DNA from: Melastoma dodecandrum
Lineage: Eukaryota; Streptophyta; Magnoliopsida; Myrtales; Melastomataceae
Length of the DNA: 64,000 nt
Assembly: GCA_029817715.1 (NCBI GenBank)
Contig: JARUPY010000441.1
Span: 1-64,000, forward strand
Direction: 5' to 3'
Numbering within the stretch: position 1 is the stretch's first letter; the number at the start of each line of letters is the position of its first letter. The translations under genes were made by a program, and so were the position numbers. Of this stretch, positions 46,843-55,063 are shown in pieces. The notes beneath the pieces were generated by a model. The model worked only from the letters and a program-made list of their open reading frames with translations. It made no database searches and was not told the origin of the DNA.

Positions 46843-47729
46843 CCGGCGTCGGCTTGCTTGATCAGGTCGAGCAGGGCGTCGGCGGCTCGGCTGCGATAGC
46901 GCTCCTTGTGGCGCAGCACCCGGAAGGGTCGGCTTGGCAACTCGAACGCCGCCCGCACCAGGGTCCCGGCCCGAATCGCGGCGGCGACCACGGTCTCGGA
47001 CAGGACGGTTGCCCCCGCCCCGGCCTGGGCGGCGGCCAGCACCGCCTCGTTCGAGGGCAGTTCGAGCGTGACCCGGAGTTGGGCCGGGGCGAGGCCAGCC
47101 TCCGTGAGCGCCGCTTCGAAGGCGGAGCGCGTGCCGGACCCAGCCTCGCGCAGCACCCAATCGGCCCCGGCGAGGTCTTCGGGTGCGAGGGCGGTCGCCC
47201 CGGCGAAGTGATGGTTTGGGGCGACCACGAGAACGAGTTGGTCCCGCGCGATGGTGGTGCTCGCAAGCGTCGGGTCGTCCAACGCCCCCTCGACGAAGCC
47301 GAGTTCGGCCTGCCCGGCGCGCACCGCGTCGGCGGCGTCGGTGGTGTTGCCCACGGCCAAGCGCAGGGCGATCTCAGGGTAGGTGCGGCGAAAGGCGACG
47401 AGGTGGCGCGGCAGCCAATAGCTGGCGATGGTCTGGCTGGCGTAGAGCGCCAGCGTCCCGCGTCGCATGCCGCTGAGGTCGGCGAGCACAAGTTCGGCGG
47501 CCTCGGCCCGGGCGAGCACGGCGCGGGCCTCGACGAGGAACACGCGCCCCGCTTCGGTCAGTTCGATCCCGCGGCCAACCCGGTGAAACAGCTTCGTCGC
47601 GTGCCGCCCCTCGATGTTGGCGATCGCCGTGCTGACCGCCGACTGGACGAGGTTCAGCGCCTCGGCGGCCCGCGTCACGTGCTGCCGCTCGGCCACCGCC
47701 ACGAAGATGCGAAGCTGGTCAAGGGTCAT
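46839..47729 (-). CDS. LysR-type regulator (YeiE/CbbR-like)
   Basis: 296 residues: MTLDQLRIFVAVAERQHVTR, AAEALNLVQSAVSTAIANIE (helix-turn-helix) and, in the sensor domain, LYASQTIASYWLPRHLVAFR, RLAVGNTTDAADAVRAGQAE and WVLREAGSGTRSAFEAALTE. Closest in character to the YeiE/CbbR group. In enterobacteria YeiE responds to sulfite and controls yeiH; yeiH is 6 kb away here. ATGA overlaps on both sides (anti-sigma stop 47726, membrane protein start 46842) place it inside the ECF operon, an unusual arrangement. Confidence 0.8.
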   Translation of the reverse strand: MTLDQLRIFVAVAERQHVTRAAEALNLVQSAVSTAIANIEGRHATKLFHRVGRGIELTEAGRVFLVEARAVLARAEAAELVLADLSGMRRGTLALYASQTIASYWLPRHLVAFRRTYPEIALRLAVGNTTDAADAVRAGQAELGFVEGALDDPTLASTTIARDQLVLVVAPNHHFAGATALAPEDLAGADWVLREAGSGTRSAFEAALTEAGLAPAQLRVTLELPSNEAVLAAAQAGAGATVLSETVVAAAIRAGTLVRAAFELPSRPFRVLRHKERYRSRAADALLDLIKQADAG

Positions 47730-48532
47730 GGCTGCCGACGATCCGGCGCGAGGCCGCGGACCTGCGCATCGACCGCCTGCGCGACGGTGAGCAGCCGGGC
47801 CTCGTCGGTGCGGCCGGTGACGACGTAGGACATGCCACCATCGACCCAGGAGAAGGCAGCGATGTCGCCCTCGCGGGCGAAGCGGAAGAGTGTGCGGCCG
47901 TCGCCGTCACCGACGCGGCTGTAGAGCGTCAGCCGGGTGCCGCGGTCGTCGTCGTACATCAACATCGCCGCGGGCTCGGTGCCAGCCGGCAACAGGCGCC
48001 CGCCCATCAGCCGGAAGCCCTGCGCCGAGAGGTCGGGGGCCGCGACCGCGTGACCGAGACGCTTCGAGAGCCACGTCACGAGGTGGGGCTTCTCGTCGGC
48101 GCGCACCTCCACCGGATGCACCGCCTCGACCACGAAGGTGCGGAAGGCTGCGACCGCGTCCTGCGTCGCCGGTGCCTCCGCCACCGCCGCCGCGGGCACA
48201 CCGTGCAGGGCATGGCCAACCCAGCCGCCGGCACTGCCGAGCGCGAGGCAGAGCACGGCCGCAGCCGCCATGGGGAACCAGCGTGCGCCAGGGTACAGGT
48301 GTCGCGAGCGGATGTTGGCCACCCGCAGTCGCGCCGGGATCGCCTCCTCGGCGATCGGCGCGAGGCGGGCGCGCAGGCGCTCGCGCAGAACTCGGTCCGT
48401 CGAGACTTCAGCCGCACGCGCGGGGTTCCCCACGAGCCACGCCTCGACCAGCGCCTGCCGCTCCGGTTCAAGGCGGCCGTCGATCAGGCCGTGCAGATCG
48501 TCCTCGCCGACCGGGCGCGGATCCCCGCTCAT
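47726..48532 (-). CDS. anti-sigma factor, membrane-anchored
   Basis: 268 residues. The N-terminal GEDDLHGLIDGRLEPERQAL then VEAWLVGNPARAAEVSTDRV is the sigma-binding helical domain of RskA/ChrR-like anti-sigma factors, here without the HxxxCxxC zinc motif. RWFPMAAAAVLCLALGSAGG is the single membrane helix, followed by a periplasmic domain (GFRLMGGRLLPAGTEPAAML, GDIAAFSWVDGGMSYVVTGR). Sequesters the ECF sigma (ATGA overlap at 48529-48532) until a periplasmic signal, plausibly sulfite-related, releases it. Confidence 0.85.
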   Translation of the reverse strand: MSGDPRPVGEDDLHGLIDGRLEPERQALVEAWLVGNPARAAEVSTDRVLRERLRARLAPIAEEAIPARLRVANIRSRHLYPGARWFPMAAAAVLCLALGSAGGWVGHALHGVPAAAVAEAPATQDAVAAFRTFVVEAVHPVEVRADEKPHLVTWLSKRLGHAVAAPDLSAQGFRLMGGRLLPAGTEPAAMLMYDDDRGTRLTLYSRVGDGDGRTLFRFAREGDIAAFSWVDGGMSYVVTGRTDEARLLTVAQAVDAQVRGLAPDRRQP

Positions 48533-49074
48533 TTAACCCTCCTCAGCAGGCCTGTCCGGCCCGTCTCCACAAATCCGCGCATCCGCGTGCGCGCCCGGCT
48601 CAATCGTGACATCACCGTGCCGAGCGGCACCCCGAGCACCTGTGCCGCTTCGGCATAGGACAGGTCCTCCACCGCCACGAGGAGCAACACCGAGCGCTGC
48701 TCCTCGGGCAGGGTGTCGAGCCCTGCGAGTACGTCACGGGCTCCCAAAGCTGCCCCCGGGTCGGCGCTCGGATCGGGCACCTGCTCCAACGCTTCCGCGC
48801 CGAGATCGGCGCCGCGCCGGCCCCGGCGTCGGACGGCGGCGAGGAACAGGTTGCGCTCGATCGTGAACAACCACGCCCGCAGGTCGCCGTCGCGGCGACG
48901 CCCGGACCAGGCGGACAATGCCCGCTCCAGGGTGTCCTGGACGAGGTCGTCCGCCGCTTCGCGATCCCGAAGAAGCGCGACCGCGTAGCGCCGCAGGGCC
49001 GGGATCTGCGGTTCGATCAGGGGGGCGATCTCGTCCAACGACGTGTCCCAATCAGAGGGAGCCGATCCGGGCAT
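48529..49074 (-). CDS. ECF RNA polymerase sigma factor
   Basis: 181 residues. Region 2: AVALLRDREAADDLVQDTLE then RALSAWSGRRRDGDLRAWLF; region 4: LPEEQRSVLLLVAVEDLSYA then EAAQVLGVPLGTVMSRLSRA. Normal ECF length. Coupled to its anti-sigma (ATGA) and preceded after 7 bases by the COG4315 gene, whose promoter matches the GGAAT-N16-CATYYC set, so autoregulation is likely. In Sinorhizobium meliloti the ECF factors RpoE1 and RpoE4 were reported to respond to sulfite and control a sulfite dehydrogenase, a close functional parallel. Confidence 0.9.
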   Translation of the reverse strand: MPGSAPSDWDTSLDEIAPLIEPQIPALRRYAVALLRDREAADDLVQDTLERALSAWSGRRRDGDLRAWLFTIERNLFLAAVRRRGRRGADLGAEALEQVPDPSADPGAALGARDVLAGLDTLPEEQRSVLLLVAVEDLSYAEAAQVLGVPLGTVMSRLSRARTRMRGFVETGRTGLLRRVK

Positions 49075-49081
49075 TCACCGA

Positions 49082-49466
49082 TCAGGGCTTTGCGATGTGC
49101 CACGCACCGTTGAGGAAGCCGTCACCGGTGGTGTCGCCCGGCTTGGTGTCCTTGGCGAAGGTGTAGAGCGGCTTGCCCTTGTACGCCCACTGCTTCGAGC
49201 CGTCGTCCCGGGTCACCGTCGTCCAATCGCCGGAGGCCGCCGATCCGGAGGCAGCCGTCAGGGCCGGCCAGTTGGCGGCGCAGGGGCCGTTGCACATCGA
49301 CTTGCCGCCCATGTCCTTGTCAAAAGGTGTAGAGGGTCATGCTCTTGGCATCCACGAGCGCCGGCCCCTTGGCGGTCTCGGCCGTCATGGCGGGCGAGGC
49401 GGCCTGGGCGGCCACGGCGGAGAAGGCGATAGCCGCGAAGGCGGTGCGGATCAGCAGATTGCGCAT
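49082..49466 (-). pseudogene. secreted COG4315-type repeat protein, one frameshift
   Basis: MRNLLIRTAFAAIAFSAVAA plus QAA-S is the signal peptide. Two repeats typical of COG4315 (secreted repeat of unknown function) follow: VDAKSMTLYTF and, after an extra T in a run of four T at about 49320, DKDMGGKSMCNGPCAANWPA then SKQWAYKGKPLYTFAKDTKP and GAWHIAKP. About 127 residues joined. Cys pair CNGPC is diagnostic. Commonly encoded next to ECF/anti-sigma genes. The homopolymer shift looks like sequencing error. Confidence 0.75.
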
Positions 49467-49504
49467 GGGTGAAGTCTCCCGCGGTCGAGCATGACCGCAT
49501 CGGG

Positions 49505-49532
49505 AGGGATGCGGAACGGGCGCCTTTATTCC
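49505..49532 (-). promoter_or_regulatory. ECF-type promoter of sigma-factor operon
   Basis: On the minus strand GGAAT (49532-49528), 16 bases, CATCCCT (49511-49505), 39 bases before the COG4315 start at 49466. Same -35 extension (GGAATAAAGGCG) as the divergent 49590 site; implies the sigma factor activates its own operon. Confidence 0.75.
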
Positions 49533-49601
49533 GCTGACACACGAAAAAAGGCGATCCCATCGGCGCGAACGCTTTTTCGGCCCCGCCGCGGAATAAAGGC
49601 G
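49521..49601. repeat. 14-base perfect inverted repeat holding back-to-back promoters
   Basis: CGCCTTTATTCCGC at 49521-49534 and GCGGAATAAAGGCG at 49588-49601 are exact inverse copies 53 bases apart. Each arm is the -35 region of one divergent ECF-type promoter, so the repeat reflects two promoters reading away from each other. Confidence 0.8.
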
Positions 49602-49617
49602 GTCCGCTGGCATTCCC
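49590..49617 (+). promoter_or_regulatory. ECF-type promoter upstream of DUF305 gene
   Basis: GGAAT at 49590-49594, 16 bases, CATTCCC at 49611-49617, 32 bases before the ATG at 49649. Shares AAAGGCG after GGAAT with the minus-strand site and CGCTGG at the spacer end with the 44228 site. Confidence 0.75.
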
Positions 49618-49648
49618 TTCCATTGATACCGGATCGCGAGGAGGCCGC

Positions 49649-50101
49649 ATGCGCGGAGCACTGGGATTTGCCGTGACGTCGGCGCTGAGGGCGAGCGGCC
49701 TCGTCGGCGGCCGGATGATGATGCGCCCGACGCTGGCCGCCAGCGAGCCTCCGGCCGCGTCGTCAACGTCGTTCGACGCGATGATGGCGCAGTCGATGAC
49801 GCGGATGCACGCCGACATGATGGTCCCGCCCTCGGGCGATCCCGACCGGGATTTCGCCGCGATGATGATCCCACACCATCAGGGCGCGATCGAGATGGCG
49901 AAGGCCGCGCTCGCCTACGGCCGCGATCCGGTCCTGCGTCGCCTCGCGCAGGGAATCGTCGTCGCGCAGGGCCAGGAGATCGATGTGATGCGCCGTGCGC
50001 TCGCCAGTCTTCCTAAAGCGCCGCAGCCATCGACTGGTGCGGCCCATTCCCACGACCACAGTGCAGCCCCCGCCGCCATGCCCTCGGAGACCCGCCGATG
50101 A
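49649..50101 (+). CDS. DUF305 (ferritin-like) secreted protein
   Basis: 150 residues. MRGALGFAVTSALRASGLVG is a moderately hydrophobic N-terminus, perhaps a signal. SFDAMMAQSMTRMHADMMVP and MMIPHHQGAIEMAKAALAYG contain the HHxG motif of DUF305, a four-helix family found in periplasmic metal or copper stress settings. GAAHSHDHSAAPAA near the end is His-rich. Stop overlaps the next start (ATGA). Driven by an ECF-type promoter. Confidence 0.82.
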   Translation: MRGALGFAVTSALRASGLVGGRMMMRPTLAASEPPAASSTSFDAMMAQSMTRMHADMMVPPSGDPDRDFAAMMIPHHQGAIEMAKAALAYGRDPVLRRLAQGIVVAQGQEIDVMRRALASLPKAPQPSTGAAHSHDHSAAPAAMPSETRR

Positions 50102-51535
50102 AGACCGCCCTGACTATCCTCGCCCTCGCGCTGCTCTCCGGCCCGGCGCTCGCCGGGCAGGCCCCGGGCGCAGCTTCCGCCCCGGACGTGCCGGTTAGCG
50201 GCAAGGATCGGTTTCTACACATCGGACCAGTTCTCCAACACCGTGTCGGTGATCGACCCCGCGGACAACAAGCTGCTCGGCGTGATCCGGCTCGGAGACC
50301 AGACTCCGGGCAACCTGAGCCCCCTCTACCGCGGTCAGCTCCTCGTCCACGGCATGGGCTTCTCACCCGATCATAAGACCCTGCTGTCGGTGTCGATCGG
50401 CTCGAACTCGGTCACGTTCATTGACACGGCCACCAATGCGGTGAAGCACACCACCTACGTGGGCCGCTCGCCGCACGAGGCCTTCTTCACGCCGGACGGC
50501 CGAGAGGTTTGGGTGAGCGTGCGCGGCGAGGACCATATCGCGGTGCTCGATGCCGCCACCGCCAAGGAGACCCGCCGGATCACCGTACCGAACGGGCCCG
50601 GCATGACGATCTTCTCGCCGGACGGCGCCTACGGCTACGTCTGCTCCAGCTTCAGCCCCGAGACGGTCGCCATCGACGTGAAGAGCCGCGAGATCGTCGG
50701 GCGGATCAAGCAGGAGAGCCCGTTCTGCCCCGACATCGCGGCGACGCCCGACGGCAAGCAGGTGTGGTTCACCCTTAAGGATGTCGGCCGCACCCAAGTG
50801 TTTTCGGCGCGTCCGCCCTTCGCGCCGCTGAAGACGATCGAGACCGGGCCGATCACCAACCACGTCAACATCGTCTCGACCAAGGCCGGCCAGTTCGCCT
50901 ACGTGACGATCGGCGGCCTGAACCAGCTCAAGGTGTTCCGCACCGACGACTTCTCTCAGGTCGCCACCATCGCGACCGGCGCCCTGCCGCACGGGCTCTG
51001 GCCCTCGGGCGACGGCAGCCGCGTCTATGTCGGCCTGGAGAACGCCGACATGGCGGCGGTGATCGACACGGCGTCGAACACGGTGATCGCTGAGGTGCCG
51101 ATCGGGCAGGGTCCGCAGGGCGTCGCCTACGTCCCGAACGCCGTGCCGGAGGGCGACGGAAAGCAGAACCTCCAGCCGCTGGGTGCTGCCGGCAAGACCA
51201 GCGCGCTGACGCTCACCGGTTCCGATGACAAGCCGGCGACGCAGGTCACCCTGTTCGACCAGGGCGTGCTGCAAACGCTACAGGCCGCGGTCACAGGACT
51301 GCCCGCGAAAATGCCCTTCGTGCTGGCGCTCGCCGCCAATCCGAAGGGAGCGACCGGCCTGGAGCCGCTCGCCGCCTTCATGACCAACCCGGCCGGCGCG
51401 GCCATCGTCAACGCGATCGGCCCGATCCGACAGGTCACCCGCACGGATGCCGGCGCTAGCCGGCGCTACCTCGTGGTGGTCTCGGGCAAGCCCGGTGAAC
51501 TCGGCAGTGTCGTCCAGATGCAGACTGTGGATTGA
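50098..51535 (+). pseudogene. secreted YVTN beta-propeller protein, one frameshift
   Basis: MKTALTILALALLSGPALAG is the signal peptide; a shift near 50213 precedes FSNTVSVIDPADNKLLGVIR. Blades such as MGFSPDHKTLLSVSIGSNSV, HEAFFTPDGREVWVSVRGED and HGLWPSGDGSRVYVGLENAD recur to about residue 330, then a distinct C-terminal domain (VTLFDQGVLQTLQAAVTGLP; GPIRQVTRTDAGASRRYLVV). About 478 residues joined. Translationally coupled to the DUF305 protein. Probably periplasmic; partner unknown. Confidence 0.8.
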
Positions 51536-52147
51536 TCGAGTGGGGGGCGCTAGTTCGGAAGGCGAACACTCATAAGAGTACCTTGGCGGCGCGAGCCCAG
51601 TTTCGATGTCTGCTTTCGAGAACGACGTCGGACTGCTTCTACGGCGCAGTTGGGTCGGGAGCGGGCGGCACAACGACGTCCGCTTTTCCCGTTTCAGGTT
51701 CAGATGCGGACGCGCAACTTTTTAGCCATCATCAGTCGCGTGAATTGGTGCCTCTAAACGGCTGGGTTGGGTGGATCTTTGCCGTTCCGCTTTCGGACGC
51801 GACCATGGAAAAAAGCAGACGCCCGGTGATCGTCCGAGTATGGTCGGAAGCCGCTAGCCCAATTTGAAGCCAAAGCTGCAGTTGAAACTGTTGCGACCGT
51901 AAAGATCTTAATTTGATCCCGGCATTCAAGATCACCATCATCATCGCCCTACCGCAACTTATCGCGCCAGTTGATCGCCAATCGATAGCCGCCCTGATGA
52001 TCCGGTTTAAGACCTCAATGTTTCCGCGCCGGATTAGCCTAAGTAAGCGAGGAGCCGCTGGTCAATAAGGGGCTCCTCGCGTTCGTCCATTAGAGATTTC
52101 AGAGGCGGCAGCGACGTCAGGCCGCGGTCAATAGGGACGGTCGTCGA
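51536..52147. other. no supported gene
   Basis: 612 bases. One plus-strand frame (51532-51867) lacks domain or codon signal. Phrases such as TTTGCCGTTCCGCTTTCGGA resemble dispersed intergenic repeats of alphaproteobacteria. A hairpin at 52047-52080 is annotated separately. Confidence 0.4.
52047..52080 (-). terminator. terminator hairpin of secreted-protein gene
   Basis: GCGAGGAGCC at 52047-52056 and GGCTCCTCGC at 52071-52080 form a perfect 10-pair stem with a 14-base loop. On the minus strand it follows the 52148 gene by 67 bases and is followed by TTACTT, compatible with termination. Confidence 0.55.
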
Positions 52148-52660
52148 CTACGGCTTGCCACTCGGCGCCACGAACGGGTTCCTCTCGGCTGCCGAGCCGT
52201 TCTTGGCGTAGCACGCCTCCAGCCGGTCCAGGCCTGCCGCGCTCTTGTCCAGGGCGACCTTGATGGTCGCGCCCTCGCCCTACACGTCTAGTCCGTCCGC
52301 GAGCTTGAGCGAACGCAGGAACTTGTCGTCCTTGACCGGCAGCGACACCGCGTTGCCGGAGGCGGCGACGTCCGCCTGCAGCGTGGAGGAACCGGCAACC
52401 AATTCGACCGGGTAGCTCTTCCCGCGCCCGAGCTTCCACTTGGGCGAGCTCATCGTCAGGTCGAGCCCGTCCGCGTCACGGGTGAAGCGGACGTCGACCC
52501 CGTCATCGGTCGTCCGGCTCATCGTGCACCGCTCGAACTTCTGGCCTTTCAAGACGGCGTCGACCTTCCAGGGACCGATGGCGATGGCATCCGCCGGAGC
52601 CTCGGCACGGGCTGCGATGGATACAGCCGACAGGGCGAGGGCGGCAATGGCAAGGCGCAT
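52148..52660 (-). pseudogene. secreted hypothetical protein with in-frame amber codon
   Basis: MRLAIAALALSAVSIAARAE is a signal peptide. The mature protein runs IAIGPWKVDAVLKGQKFERC to SLKLADGLDV, then TAG at codon 127 (52280-52282), and in the same frame continues GEGATIKVALDKSAAGLDRL with EACYAKNGSAAERNPFVAPS and a second stop at 52148. The downstream 43 codons are fully protein-like, including a second Cys, so the TAG is a point change (one base from CAG) rather than the true end. Function unknown; resembles small periplasmic invasion-associated-locus-B-type proteins only loosely. Confidence 0.6.
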
Positions 52661-52836
52661 GTGGGTCTCCCGGTTCCGTGGACGGGACCATCTCATGAGA
52701 AGTCAGGGGGTTCCCGGACGCCAAGCCGCCCTCGGCCGAGGTCACGAACAACAAAGAGACAAGTCTCTCGGTTGAACGCGTCGGCGCACCGGACCCGCCG
52801 CAGCCTACCTCCTGCGCTCGCTCTGCGAGCGGCCAG

Positions 52837-52998
52837 TCACTCTCCCTCGCCCGGTCCTTTGACATCGGATGACGGGTCGCGCTCGTCCGGAGCCGGCGGT
52901 AGGTGAGCCGGCGGCAATCGCCCCAGACTGGGCGGCGTCGGCAGGCCGGCATCCTCGTCCGCCGGCGGCAGTTCGTCGGGTCCGGGCCTGTCACTCAT
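52837..52998 (-). CDS. 53-residue proline-rich protein (paralogue of 36449 protein)
   Basis: MSDRPGPDELPPADEDAGLP then TPPSLGRLPPAHLPPAPDER, ending VKGPGEGE. Same length (53) and same core (AGLPTPPS-GR-PP-HLPP) as the 36449-36610 protein. Predicted disordered, no signal peptide. A GGGAGAC-type RBS precedes the ATG. Conservation as a pair supports coding; function unknown. Confidence 0.6.
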   Translation of the reverse strand: MSDRPGPDELPPADEDAGLPTPPSLGRLPPAHLPPAPDERDPSSDVKGPGEGE

Positions 52999-53096
52999 CG
53001 TTGATGTCTCCCATGATCGCGCCGACGCGACGGGCGTCACGCGTTTCCCCTGAAACTGGGGCCGCCCCTGCCTCCGCGCCATCGCGTTTCGGCACC

Positions 53097-53732
53097 TCAG
53101 GTCTTCGGCACCTCCATGCCGCGCTTGACCGCCGGACGTTCGCCGACCCGCCCCAGCCAAGCGTGCACGTTCGCGATGTCGGCCAAGGTCCCCTCTAGCG
53201 GCTCCTTGAGGAACGACGTGGCCGCCAGGGTCCAGGCGTAGCAGGCGATGTCGGCGATGGAGTAGTCCGCGCCCGCGAGGTAGGGCCCCTCGCCGAGCCG
53301 CCTGTCCATGACGTGCAGCAGGCGGTCGGCCTCTTCGGTGAACCGCTTAATGGCCAGCGGCGCCTTCTCGTCCGAGCGGACCGCGAAGAAACCGAGTTGG
53401 CCCAGCATCGGGCCGAGGCCGCCCATCTGCCAGTGCAGCCATTCGAGCGCCTTGTAGCGGGCCGGGCCCGAGGGCGCGAGGAATCGGCCGGTCCTCTCGG
53501 CGAGATAGGTGAGGATCGCACCGCTCTCGAACACGGACAGCGGCCCACCCTCCGCCGCGTCGTCGACGATGGCCGGGATCTTGTTGTTGGGCGAGATCCT
53601 CAGGAAGTCGGGGGCGAACTGCTCGTCCTTGCCGATGTTCACCGGCACGACCGTGTAGGGCAGCCCGCACTCCTCCAGCATGATCGGGATCTTGCGACCG
53701 TTCGGGGTCGACCAAGTGTAGAGCGTGATCAT
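53097..53732 (-). CDS. glutathione S-transferase (YfcG/nu-like)
   Basis: 211 residues from MITLYTWSTPNGRKIPIMLE. TPNGRKIPIMLEECGLPYTV is typical of the nu-class (YfcG) N-terminal thioredoxin fold, with NKIPAIVDD and ESGAILTYLA binding glutathione. The all-helical C-terminal domain includes YLAGADYSIADIACYAWTLA. YfcG-type enzymes act as disulfide reductases more than as conjugating transferases. Cytoplasmic. Intact. Confidence 0.88.
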   Translation of the reverse strand: MITLYTWSTPNGRKIPIMLEECGLPYTVVPVNIGKDEQFAPDFLRISPNNKIPAIVDDAAEGGPLSVFESGAILTYLAERTGRFLAPSGPARYKALEWLHWQMGGLGPMLGQLGFFAVRSDEKAPLAIKRFTEEADRLLHVMDRRLGEGPYLAGADYSIADIACYAWTLAATSFLKEPLEGTLADIANVHAWLGRVGERPAVKRGMEVPKT

Positions 53733-53773
53733 GCGCGTCCCTTTCGTCTCGCGGCTTCCGTAGGACCCAACCA

Positions 53774-53983
53774 CTATCGCAAGGTCGGGGATTCGCCGGG
53801 CTTGAGGTGGGGATCGCCGCCATCGGGACCGCCGAGCGACACGTGGTCACTGAGGCGGCCCAGGTGTTCGAAGACATGCTCGAAGGCATCCGTGACGGCC
53901 CGCTCGAAGGAGCCGTCTCCCTTGCGCTGCGCGTCCCTCAGCGCGCTCAGCAACGCGCGGTGCTTCTCGGTATCCGTCGACAT
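53774..53983 (-). CDS. small hypothetical protein, 69 residues
   Basis: MSTDTEKHRALLSALRDAQR then KGDGSFERAVTDAFEHVFEH, an amphipathic helix, and a Pro/Gly-rich tail ending GESPTLR. GGGAGAA lies 7 bases before the ATG. Located 41 bases upstream of the transferase gene on the same strand, so possibly co-transcribed. No family recognised. Confidence 0.5.
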   Translation of the reverse strand: MSTDTEKHRALLSALRDAQRKGDGSFERAVTDAFEHVFEHLGRLSDHVSLGGPDGGDPHLKPGESPTLR

Positions 53984-54252
53984 CGCGTTTCTCCCGGTTG
54001 GCTGTTGATTTGGCTCAGAAGGCCAATTTGCCCGCGCCGTGCAGGTTCCCCAGGGCTTCCGTGGCCTCCCCTCTGGTGACCGCTCCGGATCGGACGAGGC
54101 TCTTCGCCCAAGCGCGTCGTCGCCGTCGGCGAGCCGACGAAAAAGTCGCGCCCGTCATCCGGTTTTCGGCATCAGTTGTCAGGTATCGGACATCTTTGCG
54201 CCAGGAAGTCCGCTACTGGACAACCCGACCGTCAGCGCTGCGACCATCTCCC

Positions 54253-55063
54253 GTGAAACCCCGACCCTCGTCCGCCATCGACGGCAACCTGCTGCTCGAA
54301 GCCCTTGATGCCGACGACCGGGCCCGTCTCGCGCCGCACGCCGAGCGCCGCGAAGTTCGGCGGGGCGACGTGCTGTTCCGTGCCGGCGACGACGTCAGCC
54401 ACGTCACCTTCCCCGCGCGCCACTGCGTCGTCACCCTAGTCGTGCCGCTCATCGACGGTAAGTCCGTCGAGACCGCCACGGTCGGGCGCGAGGGCGCCGT
54501 GAGGGGCGTCGTCAGCCACGGTTACCTGCCGGCGTTCGGGCAGGCCGTGGTCCAGGTCAGCGGCCCGGTCATCCGGATCGACGCCGCGCGCCTGGCCGAG
54601 GCCAAGCAGGCCTCGAAGGGCATCCGCGACCTGTTCGTGCGCTACGCCGACTGCCTGCTGGCCCAGGTGCTCCAGTCGGTCGCCTGCAACGCCGCCCACA
54701 CCATCGAGCGGCGCTGCCTGCGCTGGCTCCTGACACTGCAGGACCGGATCGGCACGCCCGAATTGCCGGTCACCCACGAACTCCTCGCCGACATGCTCGG
54801 GGTGCGTCGCGCCTACCTCACCGAGGTTCTCGGGCGCATGCAGCGCGACGGCCTGATCACCATCGGCCACGGACGCATCACCCTCCCGGACCGGAAAACG
54901 CGCCGAAGCCGGCTCGTGCGAGTGCCACGCCGCGGTTCGGCGCCACTTCGAGGAGGTGATGGGTGCCGTCTACGCGCCCGGCGGTCGCATCGTCGCCGTC
55001 GATGTCGGCGACCCGGAGCGGCTAAGGCCCCCGTCCGCACTCGTGAAGGACGCGACCCCGTGA
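54253..55063 (+). pseudogene. Crp/Fnr-type regulator, one frameshift
   Basis: GTG start at 54253 (VKPRPSSAIDGNLLLEALDA). The cyclic-nucleotide-type beta-roll shows REVRRGDVLFRAGDDVSHVT and ATVGREGAVRGVVSHGYLPA; the helix-turn-helix is LPVTHELLADMLGVRRAYLT. After a shift near 54900 the C-terminus reads EAGSCECHAAVRRHFEEVMG and ends VKDATP at 55061. This CxC-containing tail is common in methylobacterial Crp-like proteins. No Fnr-type Fe-S Cys cluster. GTGA overlap with the following kinase gene. Confidence 0.8.
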
